Positions 24,707-33,674 of a stretch of 52,136 nucleotides of DNA are shown one piece after another; the first letter of the stretch is position 1; the number at the start of each line of letters is the position of its first letter. The position numbers and the translations under genes were made by a program. The notes under the pieces are model-generated. The model was given only the letters and a program-made list of their open reading frames with translations. It ran no database searches and was not told the origin of the DNA. Source of the stretch: JBKEAR01 sp047972425 (GTDB lineage: Bacteria; Pseudomonadota; Alphaproteobacteria; JBKEAR01). Location: positions 1-52,136 of the forward strand of contig JBKEAR010000014.1 in NCBI GenBank assembly GCA_047972425.1. The letters are read 5' to 3'.

Positions 24707-25276
24707 ATGTTAATAAACATTCGTGGTCAAGGTATTACAATAACTCCCAGCCGTAGAGAACATATTGAAGAAGGTATTAAAACAACCGTACAAAAATACT
24801 TTCCCGATGCCGCAAGTACCGATGTCGCTTTGGTTAAAGAAGGCCATGGTGTAAAAGCCGAAATTAATGTAAAGGCTTCGCGCCAGTCCTTTGTTCAAGG
24901 TTCGGGGCATTCACCCGATGGTTTGGCTGCATTTGATGTTGCTTTAGCCCATGTGGGCAAACAATTGCGCCGCTATAAAAGACATTTAAATAATCATCAT
25001 AAAAATGTTGAGATTGAACTTGAATTTCAACCAGCAACACAGTATGTTCTATCCTCGAGTCCCGAAGGGGATGGAGATGAGGCCGGTGATGAGCCCATTA
25101 TTGTTGCCGAAATGCCTACCGATATACCCAAATTAACGGTAAGCCAAGCGGTAATGAAAATGGATTTAGAAGCATTGCCCGTGTTAATGTTTGTTAACCG
25201 TGCCCATAATGGTGTAAATGTGGTGTATCGTCGCCCCGATGGAAATTTGGGCTGGATTGACCCCAAAACAAAATAG
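24707..25276 (+). CDS. hpf: Long-form ribosome hibernation promoting factor
   Basis: 189 aa. The N-terminal S30AE domain (about 1-100) binds the 30S decoding site. An acidic linker (EGDGDEAGDEP) leads to the C-terminal dimerisation domain (about 130-189, SQAVMKMDLEALPVLMFVNRAHNGVNVVYRRPDGNLGWI), so it should form 100S particles by itself. ATG 24707 has AAGGAGG 5 bases upstream; the GTG at 24701 overlaps that site and is rejected. Confidence 0.95.
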   Translation: MLINIRGQGITITPSRREHIEEGIKTTVQKYFPDAASTDVALVKEGHGVKAEINVKASRQSFVQGSGHSPDGLAAFDVALAHVGKQLRRYKRHLNNHHKNVEIELEFQPATQYVLSSSPEGDGDEAGDEPIIVAEMPTDIPKLTVSQAVMKMDLEALPVLMFVNRAHNGVNVVYRRPDGNLGWIDPKTK

Positions 25277-25287
25277 AAATAGGTTAA

Positions 25288-25749
25288 ATGGAACTTACAG
25301 ATATATTATCAGCTGATATGGTTTTTACAGACTTTACAGCAAGAGGGAAAAAACAAGTTTTGGCCGATCTTTGTGCCAAACTTACCCAAAAATGTGGCTT
25401 AGACCAAGCCGAGGTTTTTGAACTCATTTTAGAGCGCGAACGCTTAGGTTCAACCGGTATGGGCCGTGGGATTGCTATCCCCCATGCGCGCATCCCCGAT
25501 ATGGATAAAATTGTGGGGGCTTTTGCCCAATTGGATCAGCCCATTGAGTTTGATGCCATTGATGACGAACCTGTAAACTGTATATTCATGCTGCTTGCCC
25601 CCGAAAAATCCGGAGCTGAGCATTTAAAAGCACTCTCTATCGTCTCAAGAACATTGCGCGATCGGGATTTTTGCGAGAGCTTAACCGAATATACAACCTC
25701 CGATAGTTTATATCGTGCATTGGTTACACAATCGGAGCGCGAAAGCTAA
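25288..25749 (+). CDS. ptsN: Nitrogen-related PTS enzyme IIA (EIIA-Ntr)
   Basis: 153 aa. Regulatory phosphocarrier of the nitrogen PTS. The phosphorylated His lies in GRGIAIPHARI. It is 11 bases behind hpf and in the rpoN cluster. In related bacteria it controls potassium transport, stress and nitrogen responses rather than sugar uptake. A strong terminator follows. Confidence 0.95.
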   Translation: MELTDILSADMVFTDFTARGKKQVLADLCAKLTQKCGLDQAEVFELILERERLGSTGMGRGIAIPHARIPDMDKIVGAFAQLDQPIEFDAIDDEPVNCIFMLLAPEKSGAEHLKALSIVSRTLRDRDFCESLTEYTTSDSLYRALVTQSERES

Positions 25750-25772
25750 TTAACCTTTATAATGCAATAGAA

Positions 25773-25797
25773 ACGCCCGAATTTTCGGGCGTTTTTT
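25773..25797 (+). terminator. Terminator of rpoN-hpf-ptsN
   Basis: Nine-base arms ACGCCCGAA / TTCGGGCGT with a TT loop, followed by T to 25797. The T-run contains the stop codon of the convergent xth gene. Confidence 0.85.
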
Positions 25798-26587
25798 ATA
25801 TATCTAATTTCACCCAAACCGGCGCATGATCCGATGGTTTTTCGAGCGCCCGCATATCTTTATGTATACCGGCATTTAAAAGTTTATCGGCCAAATAGGG
25901 CGAAAGCAAAATATGGTCAATACGCATACCAAGGTCGCGCTTAAAGCCACCGCCGCGATAGTCCCACCAAGTATAACCCCCATTGGGATTAACCGTCTTT
26001 AAGGCATCGCATAAACCCAAAAACAAAATTTTATAATAAGCATTTCGGCTTTCGGGGCGCAATAATGCATCATCTTTCCAATCCATGGCATTATAGGCAT
26101 CGCTATCTTGGGGCGCAATATTCCAATCGCCACCGATTAAAAATGGTTTATCGGCGGTAATCAGATCATTTAAATGATTATATAAGCGTTTAAGCCATGA
26201 TAATTTATATAAAAATTTATCATCTAAATCGCCATTTTCATTTGTTACCGGATTACCATTGGGCAAATAAATATCAATAAAGCGCCAACCTGTTTGTTTA
26301 TCGAGAATCTGAATAAACCGGGCTTGTTCATCGCCACTATCACCTTCTAAAAACTCATGTTCAACGCTGATATCGCGTTTGGTGATAATCGCTACACCAT
26401 TATAGGTTTTTTGCCCCACGATATAAGACTGATAACCCAAAGCTTCAATCTCGGCGAAGGGATAATCATCAGCCGTTACTTTAAGCTCTTGCAACATTAA
26501 AATATCGGGTTTGTGATAATTGAGATATTGGAGTACATGGTCTTTACGGGCACGGATAGAATTGACATTCCAGCTGCTGATAATCAT
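25796..26587 (-). CDS. xth: Exodeoxyribonuclease III family AP endonuclease
   Basis: 263 aa. Endonuclease/exonuclease/phosphatase fold with the ExoIII blocks SSWNVNSIRARKDHV, LMLQELKV (catalytic Glu), YNGVAIITK, GGDWNIAPQDSD, and the C-terminal YTWWDYRGGGFKRDLGMRIDHILLS with DHAPV. It repairs abasic sites. The start at 26587 overlaps the erpA stop by 4 bases (ATGA). An in-frame ATG upstream at 26659 lies inside erpA and is rejected. Confidence 0.94.
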   Translation of the reverse strand: MIISSWNVNSIRARKDHVLQYLNYHKPDILMLQELKVTADDYPFAEIEALGYQSYIVGQKTYNGVAIITKRDISVEHEFLEGDSGDEQARFIQILDKQTGWRFIDIYLPNGNPVTNENGDLDDKFLYKLSWLKRLYNHLNDLITADKPFLIGGDWNIAPQDSDAYNAMDWKDDALLRPESRNAYYKILFLGLCDALKTVNPNGGYTWWDYRGGGFKRDLGMRIDHILLSPYLADKLLNAGIHKDMRALEKPSDHAPVWVKLDI

Positions 26588-26961
26588 TTCATCTGTACCG
26601 AGAATGACGAGCCACAAGAGCATGTGCTTTCGGCCTCGGGGATAGTTAAATGAAACCAACTACCCATTAAATTATTGGTAAATTCAACTACCGAGCCTTC
26701 AAGCATGCCATAAGAGGTTTCGTCTACCACCACATAAGCACCTTCATTTTCAAAAACATAATCATCATCTTTAATTTCTTTATCCAATTTAAAGCGTGTC
26801 TGAAAACCCGAGCATCCGCCGCCTTCGACCCAAAACCGCAAACGCGCACCGGCATCGTCGCCAACCGTAATATCATTTAATCTTTTGGTTGCCCCTTCCG
26901 AAATAGTTAAAATGACCTCCGGAGCCTCTAATTTACTTAATTTATTATCAAAGATTGTCAT
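26584..26961 (-). CDS. erpA: A-type iron-sulfur carrier, ErpA-like
   Basis: 125 aa. Delivers Fe-S clusters to apoproteins. The three conserved cysteines are present: GGGCSGFQ and the C-terminal CSCGSSF. It is divergent from argS and coupled to xth, a neighbourhood common in alphaproteobacteria. ErpA versus IscA cannot be decided firmly from sequence, though the neighbourhood favours ErpA. Confidence 0.88.
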   Translation of the reverse strand: MTIFDNKLSKLEAPEVILTISEGATKRLNDITVGDDAGARLRFWVEGGGCSGFQTRFKLDKEIKDDDYVFENEGAYVVVDETSYGMLEGSVVEFTNNLMGSWFHLTIPEAESTCSCGSSFSVQMK

Positions 26962-26989
26962 ACGAAACTATCCTTTACATCTTTTTTTA

Positions 26990-27017
26990 TATTTAGCGTT
27001 AATCGGTCATTTGTCAA
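26990..27017 (-). promoter_or_regulatory. erpA-xth promoter
   Basis: Minus strand -35 TTGACA (27017-27012), a 16-base spacer and -10 TAAATA (26995-26990). It lies back to back with the argS promoter. Confidence 0.5.
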
Positions 27018-27060
27018 TTCATTTAAAAAAACAAGTCATATTTACCGTAGCAGCTATGTC

Positions 27061-27089
27061 TTGAAAAAAGAGCTTCATTACAGTATAAC
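27061..27089 (+). promoter_or_regulatory. argS promoter
   Basis: -35 TTGAAA (27061-27066), a 17-base spacer and -10 TATAAC (27084-27089), giving a leader of about 35 bases before the argS ATG. Confidence 0.6.
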
Positions 27090-27130
27090 AAACATATATT
27101 TATGCCAAATATTTTTAAGGACAATATATA

Positions 27131-28882
27131 ATGAATATTTTTTCGCATTTTTCTAAAATTATCAATGCGCTTGTTACCGATAATGCCTCAGCATGGGGAT
27201 TAAGCGATTTAAGTAATTTAGATCGCATGGCGGTAGAGCCGCCACGCGACCAATCACATGGGGATATTGCCACCAATGTTGCCCTTATTTTGGCAAAACC
27301 CAATAAGCTCAACCCACGGGATTTGGGGCAAAAAATTGCCGATGAATTATCAAAGTTGGATATTGTTGATACCGTAGAAATTGCCGGCCCCGGCTTTATT
27401 AATATGCGCATATCCAACCGCTTTTGGCAACAATCGGTTGCAGATATTTTAAAAGCGGGTGGCAATTTTGGTAAACCCAATGACGGGAAAGACCAAATGG
27501 TGAATGTGGAATATGTATCGGCCAACCCAACAGGCCCTTTACATATCGGCCATTGCCGCGGTGCTGTTTTGGGCGATGCTATTGCCTCTATTTTAGATTT
27601 TGCCGGTTATAAAGTCACCAAAGAATATTATGTGAATGATGCCGGCGCACAAGTGGATATTTTAGCGCGCTCCACCTATTTGCGTTATGCAGAAGCCATT
27701 ACAAAAAAAGAAGCCCAAATCCCCGAAGGCTTGTACCCGGGGGAATATTTAATCCCGGTTGGGGAAGCTTTAGCCAAGCAATATGGCGACCAGTTTATCA
27801 ATACCGATGAAAGTGAATATCTGGCTATTTTTAGAGATTTTTCCATCGAAAAAATGTTGGATTTAATTAAAAACCAACTCACCGAATTGGGTGTGCAACA
27901 TGAGGTTTTTACATCGGAGCGCAGCTTTGTGGAAAGCGGAAAAATGAATGATGCCTTAACTGAACTGAGAGAAAAAGGCATTGTCTATGAGGGCATATTG
28001 CCCAAACCCAAAGGCAAAGAAGATAGCGGCTGGCAACCGCTGGAACTCACCTTGTTTCGCTCATCGGCTTATGGTGATGATGTTGATCGCCCCCTATTTA
28101 AGTCGGACGGCACGCATACATATTTTGCTTCGGATATTGCTTATCATTACGATAAATATTTACGGGGTGCCAAAATTCTTATTGATATTTTAGGTGCCGA
28201 CCATGGCGGTTATGTTAAACGCATGCAAGCTGCCGTAAAAGCCATGAGCGATAATAACGCCACACTCGATGCCAAATTATGCCAAATGGTGAATTTAATG
28301 GATAATGGCGAGCCTGTTAAGATGTCGAAACGGGCAGGCAATTTTATCACCACCACCGATGTGGTGGAAAAAGTGGGCAAAGATGTGGTGCGTTTTATTA
28401 TGCTTACGCGCTCCGCCGATACCCAATTGGATTTCGACCTCACCAAAGTTATCGAGATGAGCAAAGATAACCCGGTATTTTATGTGCAATATGCCCATGC
28501 ACGGGTAAGCTCGGTAAAAAAACAGCTAGAAGAAACCTTTGCAGATATCAATTTATCCGATGCTGCATTACAAACAGCCGATTTATCCTTACTTACCGAT
28601 GAGGGCGAATTAAACATTATGCGTAACTTGCTGCGTTGGCCTTCTGTTGTCGCTGGTACTGCCGAAAAACACGAGCCCCACCGCATTGCCAATTATCTGT
28701 ACGAAACCGCTGCCCAGCTCCATGCCCAATGGAACCGCGGCAATGATGATGCATCTTTACGTTTTGTTATCCTTAATGATGTAAAGTTAAGTATTGCCCG
28801 ATTTGCGCTTTTGCGTGCGGTACAAAATACAATAGCGATTGGACTAACATTATTTGGTGTGGAGCCAAGGGAGAAGATGTAA
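27131..28882 (+). CDS. argS: Arginyl-tRNA synthetase
   Basis: 583 aa class I synthetase. It has the HIGH motif in SANPTGPLHIGHCRGAVLGD, the KMSKR loop (VKMSKRAGNFITT) and the C-terminal anticodon-binding helical domain (about 460-583). AAGGA precedes the ATG. The SPOR gene starts directly after the stop (TAAATG), as in many alphaproteobacteria. Confidence 0.97.
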   Translation: MNIFSHFSKIINALVTDNASAWGLSDLSNLDRMAVEPPRDQSHGDIATNVALILAKPNKLNPRDLGQKIADELSKLDIVDTVEIAGPGFINMRISNRFWQQSVADILKAGGNFGKPNDGKDQMVNVEYVSANPTGPLHIGHCRGAVLGDAIASILDFAGYKVTKEYYVNDAGAQVDILARSTYLRYAEAITKKEAQIPEGLYPGEYLIPVGEALAKQYGDQFINTDESEYLAIFRDFSIEKMLDLIKNQLTELGVQHEVFTSERSFVESGKMNDALTELREKGIVYEGILPKPKGKEDSGWQPLELTLFRSSAYGDDVDRPLFKSDGTHTYFASDIAYHYDKYLRGAKILIDILGADHGGYVKRMQAAVKAMSDNNATLDAKLCQMVNLMDNGEPVKMSKRAGNFITTTDVVEKVGKDVVRFIMLTRSADTQLDFDLTKVIEMSKDNPVFYVQYAHARVSSVKKQLEETFADINLSDAALQTADLSLLTDEGELNIMRNLLRWPSVVAGTAEKHEPHRIANYLYETAAQLHAQWNRGNDDASLRFVILNDVKLSIARFALLRAVQNTIAIGLTLFGVEPREKM

Positions 28883-30145
28883 ATGGTTGCAGATAACAGA
28901 CTGCATTTGGATCCGGAAGATATCAATAAAGAAGAGCCAACTGAAAAGCCGGCAGAAAAAGTAACGCCGCTTAAGGTAAACCCGATTTTGCAATCGAATG
29001 ATCAAACACGGCATGATTTTTTACATACGCCGCCCAAACCGAGCCAAACCGTTGTATCTGAGCCTAAAGTAGAAAAACCGGCGGAAGAAAAATCGCAAAC
29101 AACGATACCAACACCCCCACCCGTTTCACCAACAGCACCCCAAGCACCACAACAAACAATGCCACCCGTGCAACCAACTGAAGCAGCTGCCATCGCACCC
29201 ACAACCCAGCCTGAGCCTGATGAAAGCCAGAGCGAAGAATGGATGAAAAATGTGGCCGAGCGCCGCAAGCAAAAGCTGCATCAGCAAGCAGCGGAAACAT
29301 CAACCAACCGCCCGCGCATAGAGCTTAATTTAGATGAACATCAGTCCGTTGATATCGAAAAACCCATTTTGGCCATTGATGAAGAAAATACAGCGGATGC
29401 AAAAGTAGATAAAGAAGAACCATCGCGCCTTTGGTTATGGATGCTTTTAGCGGCTATTGTTATTATTGTTATTGCCGTTACCGCTTTACGCTTTTTGGGT
29501 GGTAATGGGCAAAACCAAGATGCTTACGATAAACCGGTGATTTCTGCCGAGCCCAATTGGAAGATACGCCCTGAAGACCCGGGCGGAATGGAAGTACCAT
29601 TTGAAGATTTACAAATTTTGGATACCACGGGCAATGCACGCCTATTGCAAAACCATGTGGATTTATTATTACCCACAGGCCAAGCCGAACCCCCTGTTGA
29701 TGTAATTGATGAAACTGAGCGCAATTTACAAGAGGAAGTGGCATCGTTACTCGAAGCCGCAGCACCATCAGAAGATGCTTTAACAACCAGTAGTGATAAT
29801 ACACAAATAACACCGATCGAAGAAACAGAGCCAACCCCTACAACAACCACAAGTATCGAGAAAGTTGTTACACAACCATCGGATATTCCGGTATCCGATA
29901 GTGGTATTGCTGCATGGCAGGTGCAAATGTCATCGGTATTTTCAGAAAAAGATGCCAAAGCCGAATGGCAGCGTTTTGCCCGGCGTTATGGTAATATTGT
30001 CTCTGAACAGCCTGCATTAATTGTACGTGCTGGTAATGCTTATGCTTTGCGTATCGGGAGTTTCCAGTCCTCACGCGATGCCCAAAGCTTATGCGAAACT
30101 ATTAAATCATCGGGTGGAGATTGTTTAATCATCTCACCCAGATAG
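28883..30145 (+). CDS. SPOR-domain membrane protein
   Basis: 420 aa. A long Pro/Glu/Thr-rich cytoplasmic region (1-185) leads to one membrane segment (LWLWMLLAAIVIIVIAVTALRFL), a low-complexity periplasmic linker and a C-terminal SPOR domain (about 345-420, AAWQVQMSSVFSEKDAKAEWQRF... to IISPR). SPOR domains bind denuded glycan strands at the division septum. Its argS linkage is a recurrent alphaproteobacterial arrangement; division or cell-wall function is inferred. Confidence 0.9.
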   Translation: MVADNRLHLDPEDINKEEPTEKPAEKVTPLKVNPILQSNDQTRHDFLHTPPKPSQTVVSEPKVEKPAEEKSQTTIPTPPPVSPTAPQAPQQTMPPVQPTEAAAIAPTTQPEPDESQSEEWMKNVAERRKQKLHQQAAETSTNRPRIELNLDEHQSVDIEKPILAIDEENTADAKVDKEEPSRLWLWMLLAAIVIIVIAVTALRFLGGNGQNQDAYDKPVISAEPNWKIRPEDPGGMEVPFEDLQILDTTGNARLLQNHVDLLLPTGQAEPPVDVIDETERNLQEEVASLLEAAAPSEDALTTSSDNTQITPIEETEPTPTTTTSIEKVVTQPSDIPVSDSGIAAWQVQMSSVFSEKDAKAEWQRFARRYGNIVSEQPALIVRAGNAYALRIGSFQSSRDAQSLCETIKSSGGDCLIISPR

Positions 30146-30166
30146 TCAAGATATAGGCGAGGTACC

Positions 30167-30979
30167 ATGGCCGAAAAATCAACCCAGCATAGTTATTTAT
30201 CAGGCGAGATATTCTTGCTCAATGATGCTCAACAATCCTTTGCTTCTCAGCAAGTAGAGTTACTTAAAGCAATAGACAAATGTGGCTCTATCTCTCAGGC
30301 GGCAAAATATGTGGGTATCAGCTATAAAACCGCTTGGGATCGCATAGACGCTATGAATAATATGTCTAGCGAACCTTTGCTTATACGCAGTATCGGCGGT
30401 GCTAAAGGTGGTGGCACAAAATTAACCGATATGGGTAAAAAAATTATCAGTGGCTTTCATGCTTTACAAAAAGAACATCAAAAATTTCTTGCTCAACTTA
30501 CACAAAATAAACTATACTCATTAACTGATATTGCTAATTTTATAAGGAATGAAAACATGAAATCTAGCGCACGTAACCAGTTTAATAGTAAAGTTACAAA
30601 TATTACTCCCGGTGCAGTTAATGCCGAGGTTGAGCTTGATATTGGGGCAGACCAAACTTTATATGCCATTATTACATCGGATAGTGTAAAAAATTTAGAG
30701 CTTACAAAAGGTAGTCAAGCAATTGCACTGATTAAAGCATCGGCTGTTATCATCAGTAAAGATACAGATATTGCAACCAGTGCACGCAATAAACTTATAG
30801 GTAAAGTTAGCCGCATTGTTAAAGGGGCTGTCAATTCAGATATCACCTTAGATATTGGCGGCGAAAAATCCGTTTGTGCCATTATCACCAACCAAAGTGT
30901 TGAGAATTTAGCCTTAAAAGAAGGTGATAGTGCCGTGGCTTTATTTAAAGCACCCAGTGTTATTTTACTCAATAGCTAA
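30167..30979 (+). CDS. modE: Molybdate-responsive regulator
   Basis: 270 aa. N-terminal winged helix (QVELLKAIDKCGSISQAAKYVGISYKTAWDRIDAMNN) and GGAKGGGTKLTDMG, then two tandem Mop (TOBE) domains that bind molybdate (starting SARNQFNSKV and SARNKLIGKV). This is the full E. coli ModE layout. It converges on modABC and is expected to repress them through the box at 33574-33597. It may share transcription with the SPOR gene 21 bases upstream. Confidence 0.95.
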   Translation: MAEKSTQHSYLSGEIFLLNDAQQSFASQQVELLKAIDKCGSISQAAKYVGISYKTAWDRIDAMNNMSSEPLLIRSIGGAKGGGTKLTDMGKKIISGFHALQKEHQKFLAQLTQNKLYSLTDIANFIRNENMKSSARNQFNSKVTNITPGAVNAEVELDIGADQTLYAIITSDSVKNLELTKGSQAIALIKASAVIISKDTDIATSARNKLIGKVSRIVKGAVNSDITLDIGGEKSVCAIITNQSVENLALKEGDSAVALFKAPSVILLNS

Positions 30980-30982
30980 TAT

Positions 30983-32080
30983 CTAATGGATAAGCGCAAC
31001 CGATTTAATTTGCGCCCATAATTGTTGCCCGATATGTAAATTAAGATGATGCAATGAGCGTTTGGTGAGGCTAGCAATCAGATAATGATTACCAACTTTT
31101 AATCGTACCAAAACTGTGGCTTTGTCATCATTAACCTCAATTTCATATACCTCAGCAGCTAAGCGATTTAAAATACTGGTATCTTCGTGATTATTTAGGG
31201 CTAAGCTAACATCTTTAGCTAAAATACACACCCGAACATCATCGCCAACTTTATGGCTATCATCGGCTACCCATAAATTCCCACTACCAAAATCCAATTG
31301 GGATAATCCCCACGCAATATCTTTTTGAGATATTTTGCCTTGCCATATCACATTGGCATCGCTACCCACAGGCAAGGGTAAATCGATATGGGAGAATACA
31401 TCGCTTATACTGCCTTGTACCACAGCTTTGCCTTGCTCAAGCAATATCACATGGTCAGCTAGCCGCGCAACTTCCTCCATAGAATGGCTCACATATAATA
31501 TAGGGATATTAAAATTGGCTCGCAATTTTTCTAAATAGGGTAAAATTTCTTGTTTGCGTGCGACATCAAGGGAGGCTAGCGGTTCATCCATCAGTAATAT
31601 TTGCGGGCGAATAAGCAAAGCGCGGCTAATGGCAACCCTTTGGCGCTCCCCGCCCGAAAGCTGCGCTGGGTAGCGATTTAAAATCGGCTCTATCCCCATA
31701 AGCGCGACTACTTGATGATATAAATCATCGGGTTTAGTAATTTTTGAGCGTTTAATCGCATAATTTAAATTACCTTTAGCGGTTAAATGGCTAAACAAAC
31801 TCGATTCCTGAAAAACATAACCCAAAGGGCGTTTATGGGTAGGCATAAAAATTTGCTCATTTTGCCAAACCTCGCCATTGATGACCAATTGTCCACCCTT
31901 AGCATGGGTAAGCCCGGCAATACAACGCAATAAAGATGTTTTACCCGAGCCCGATGCACCAAATATAGCGGTTATACCGCTCATCGGGATTTGCAAATCA
32001 ATATCTAATACCGATTGTTTATTATCGGCAAAACTTAAACAAAATCGGGCTAAAATCTGGTTGGCTGAAATATTATCCAT
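30983..32080 (-). CDS. modC: Molybdate ABC transporter ATPase
   Basis: 365 aa. Walker A GASGSGKTSLL, signature LSGGERQRVAIS, Walker B ILLMDEP, and switch His in YVSHSMEE, followed by a C-terminal Mop-like domain (about 290-365) typical of ModC. It overlaps modB by 8 bases and is the last gene of modABC. It ends 3 bases from the convergent modE. Confidence 0.95.
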   Translation of the reverse strand: MDNISANQILARFCLSFADNKQSVLDIDLQIPMSGITAIFGASGSGKTSLLRCIAGLTHAKGGQLVINGEVWQNEQIFMPTHKRPLGYVFQESSLFSHLTAKGNLNYAIKRSKITKPDDLYHQVVALMGIEPILNRYPAQLSGGERQRVAISRALLIRPQILLMDEPLASLDVARKQEILPYLEKLRANFNIPILYVSHSMEEVARLADHVILLEQGKAVVQGSISDVFSHIDLPLPVGSDANVIWQGKISQKDIAWGLSQLDFGSGNLWVADDSHKVGDDVRVCILAKDVSLALNNHEDTSILNRLAAEVYEIEVNDDKATVLVRLKVGNHYLIASLTKRSLHHLNLHIGQQLWAQIKSVALIH

Positions 32081-32765
32081 TCGGGTTTACACCCCATAGG
32101 TTGGATTTACGCTGAAAGAGATATAATCCCAACAATACAATAAACGAAAATACCACCATTAGTCCGGCTAAACCATGGGCTTGGGCATATTCCATAGCCT
32201 CTACATGGTCATAAATTTGTACCGAAACCACCCTTGTTTGGTTGGGTATATTACCCCCAATCATTAATACCACACCAAACTCCCCAACCGTATGGGTAAA
32301 ACCCAATATCGCCGCCGTAATAAAACCGGGTTTGGCAAGGGGCAAAACCACCGTAAAAAACCGATCCCACGGGTTGGCGCGCAAAGTAGCGGCAACCTCT
32401 AAAGGGCGGTTGCCTAAAGCTTCTATGGCATTTTGTATGGGCTGAACCACAAAAGGTAACGAATAAACAACCGATGCCACAACGAGCCCCCAAAATGTAA
32501 AAGGTAATGTGCCAAGCCCAATTTTTTGCGTAAATTGCCCTATCCAACCATGGGGACCCATGGCAACCAACAAATAAAAACCCAAAACCGTTGGTGGCAA
32601 CACCAAAGGTAACGCAACCACAGCCCCAATAGGCGCTTTAAGCCAAGATTGCGTTTTAGCCAACCACCATGCAATCGGTGTGCCGATAATGAGCAATAAA
32701 ATAGTCACCATGCTTGCTAACTTTAAGGTAAGCAAAATAGCCGTGTAATCTGCATGAGATAACAT
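32073..32765 (-). CDS. modB: Molybdate ABC transporter permease
   Basis: 230 aa with about five membrane segments and the permease loop VAATLRANPWDRFFTVVLPLAKPG, then GEFGVVLMIGGNIPNQTRVVSVQIYDHVE, a ModB hallmark. It lies 16 bases downstream of modA. Confidence 0.95.
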   Translation of the reverse strand: MLSHADYTAILLTLKLASMVTILLLIIGTPIAWWLAKTQSWLKAPIGAVVALPLVLPPTVLGFYLLVAMGPHGWIGQFTQKIGLGTLPFTFWGLVVASVVYSLPFVVQPIQNAIEALGNRPLEVAATLRANPWDRFFTVVLPLAKPGFITAAILGFTHTVGEFGVVLMIGGNIPNQTRVVSVQIYDHVEAMEYAQAHGLAGLMVVFSFIVLLGLYLFQRKSNLWGVNPNG

Positions 32766-32781
32766 AAACTCTGTAGTATCC

Positions 32782-33537
32782 TTATTCGGTTTTATATCCG
32801 TAGCTTTGGATTATAGCATGGGCAGTATCACTTTGCATATAATTCATAAAATCTTTAACGGCTTCGTTATCTTGCGCAATTTTTAATATCACGGCATCTT
32901 GGCGGATAGGATTATAAAGCGCTGATGGAACAATCCAGCTAGAACCTTCGCTCACATGACCTTTATCCATAATTTGCGAGAGTGCCACAAAACCCATATC
33001 GGCATTGCCCGTTGCCACAAACTGATAAGTTTGCGCAATATTTTCTCCTTGTACCCATTTATCTTGGGTAGCTTGGGTTAAATCTAAGGCTTCTAAAGTT
33101 TCGATAGCCGCTTGTCCGTAAGGGGCAAGTTTGGGGTTGGCAAGTGCGAGTTTATTGTAATCACCGCTTTTTAATCTTGTAAGGTCGGCATCGACAAAAT
33201 CCGCTTTTACTGACCATAACGCTAAAGAACCGATTGCATAAGTATAACGGCTACCTTCAACAGTCAAACCGGCTTGCTCTAAAGCTTCGGGTTTCGCTTG
33301 ATCGGCCGAAAAGAATATCTGAAATGGCGCACCATTTTGAATTTGTGCCAAAATTTTACCCGATGAACCAAAGGATAAGGCAACCGTATTTTCGGACTGT
33401 TCTTCATATTTGGCCACAATATCCTTCATTGCGGCAGTAAAATTAGCCGCAACGGCTGCTTGGATTTCCTCGGCCGATGCTGCATTGATAGCCGTTGAAG
33501 CCATAAGGACTAAAGCCAATTTATTTATCATTTTCAT
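32782..33537 (-). CDS. modA: Molybdate-binding periplasmic protein
   Basis: 251 aa. Signal peptide MKMINKLALVLMASTAINAASA, then the ModA opening IQAAVAANFTAAMKDIVAKYEEQS and the ligand-contact block SFGSSGKILAQIQNGAPF. GGAGG is well spaced (6 bases) before the ATG. It is the first gene of modABC, behind a ModE box. Confidence 0.95.
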   Translation of the reverse strand: MKMINKLALVLMASTAINAASAEEIQAAVAANFTAAMKDIVAKYEEQSENTVALSFGSSGKILAQIQNGAPFQIFFSADQAKPEALEQAGLTVEGSRYTYAIGSLALWSVKADFVDADLTRLKSGDYNKLALANPKLAPYGQAAIETLEALDLTQATQDKWVQGENIAQTYQFVATGNADMGFVALSQIMDKGHVSEGSSWIVPSALYNPIRQDAVILKIAQDNEAVKDFMNYMQSDTAHAIIQSYGYKTE

Positions 33538-33573
33538 TATTTACCTCCTTTAAATAAATTATTCATTTATTTT

Positions 33574-33597
33574 CGTTATATACTAAATTATATAATG
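33574..33597 (-). promoter_or_regulatory. ModE box at the modA promoter
   Basis: CGTTATATA-N6-TATATAATG, nearly identical to the E. coli ModE operator (CGNTATATA-N6-TATATAACG). The minus-strand -10 TATAAT (33592-33587) lies inside it, with TTATTG at 33615-33610 as possible -35 (17-base spacer). Binding of ModE-molybdate would exclude polymerase. Confidence 0.85.
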
Positions 33598-33626
33598 ATG
33601 CAAGATAATCAATAAATGGATATAAA

Positions 33627-33652
33627 AAAGGCGGATGAAACCACCCGCCTTT
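33627..33652 (-). terminator. Terminator of copA-sel1
   Basis: Minus strand arms AAAGGCGG / CCGCCTTT (8 bases) with a 10-base loop, followed by T. It lies just past the stop of the Sel1 gene. Confidence 0.75.
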
Positions 33653-33674
33653 GGTGTTTTTAAAGGAGCTTATG

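Noticed and set aside
26588..26659. Extended xth start at 26659
   Set aside because: It lies inside erpA in another frame and adds residues foreign to the family; 26587 gives an ATGA overlap and normal length.
29002..29958. Long open frames on the strand opposite the SPOR-protein gene
   Set aside because: They arise from the Pro/Thr/Glu-rich low-complexity coding and have no start signals or family features.
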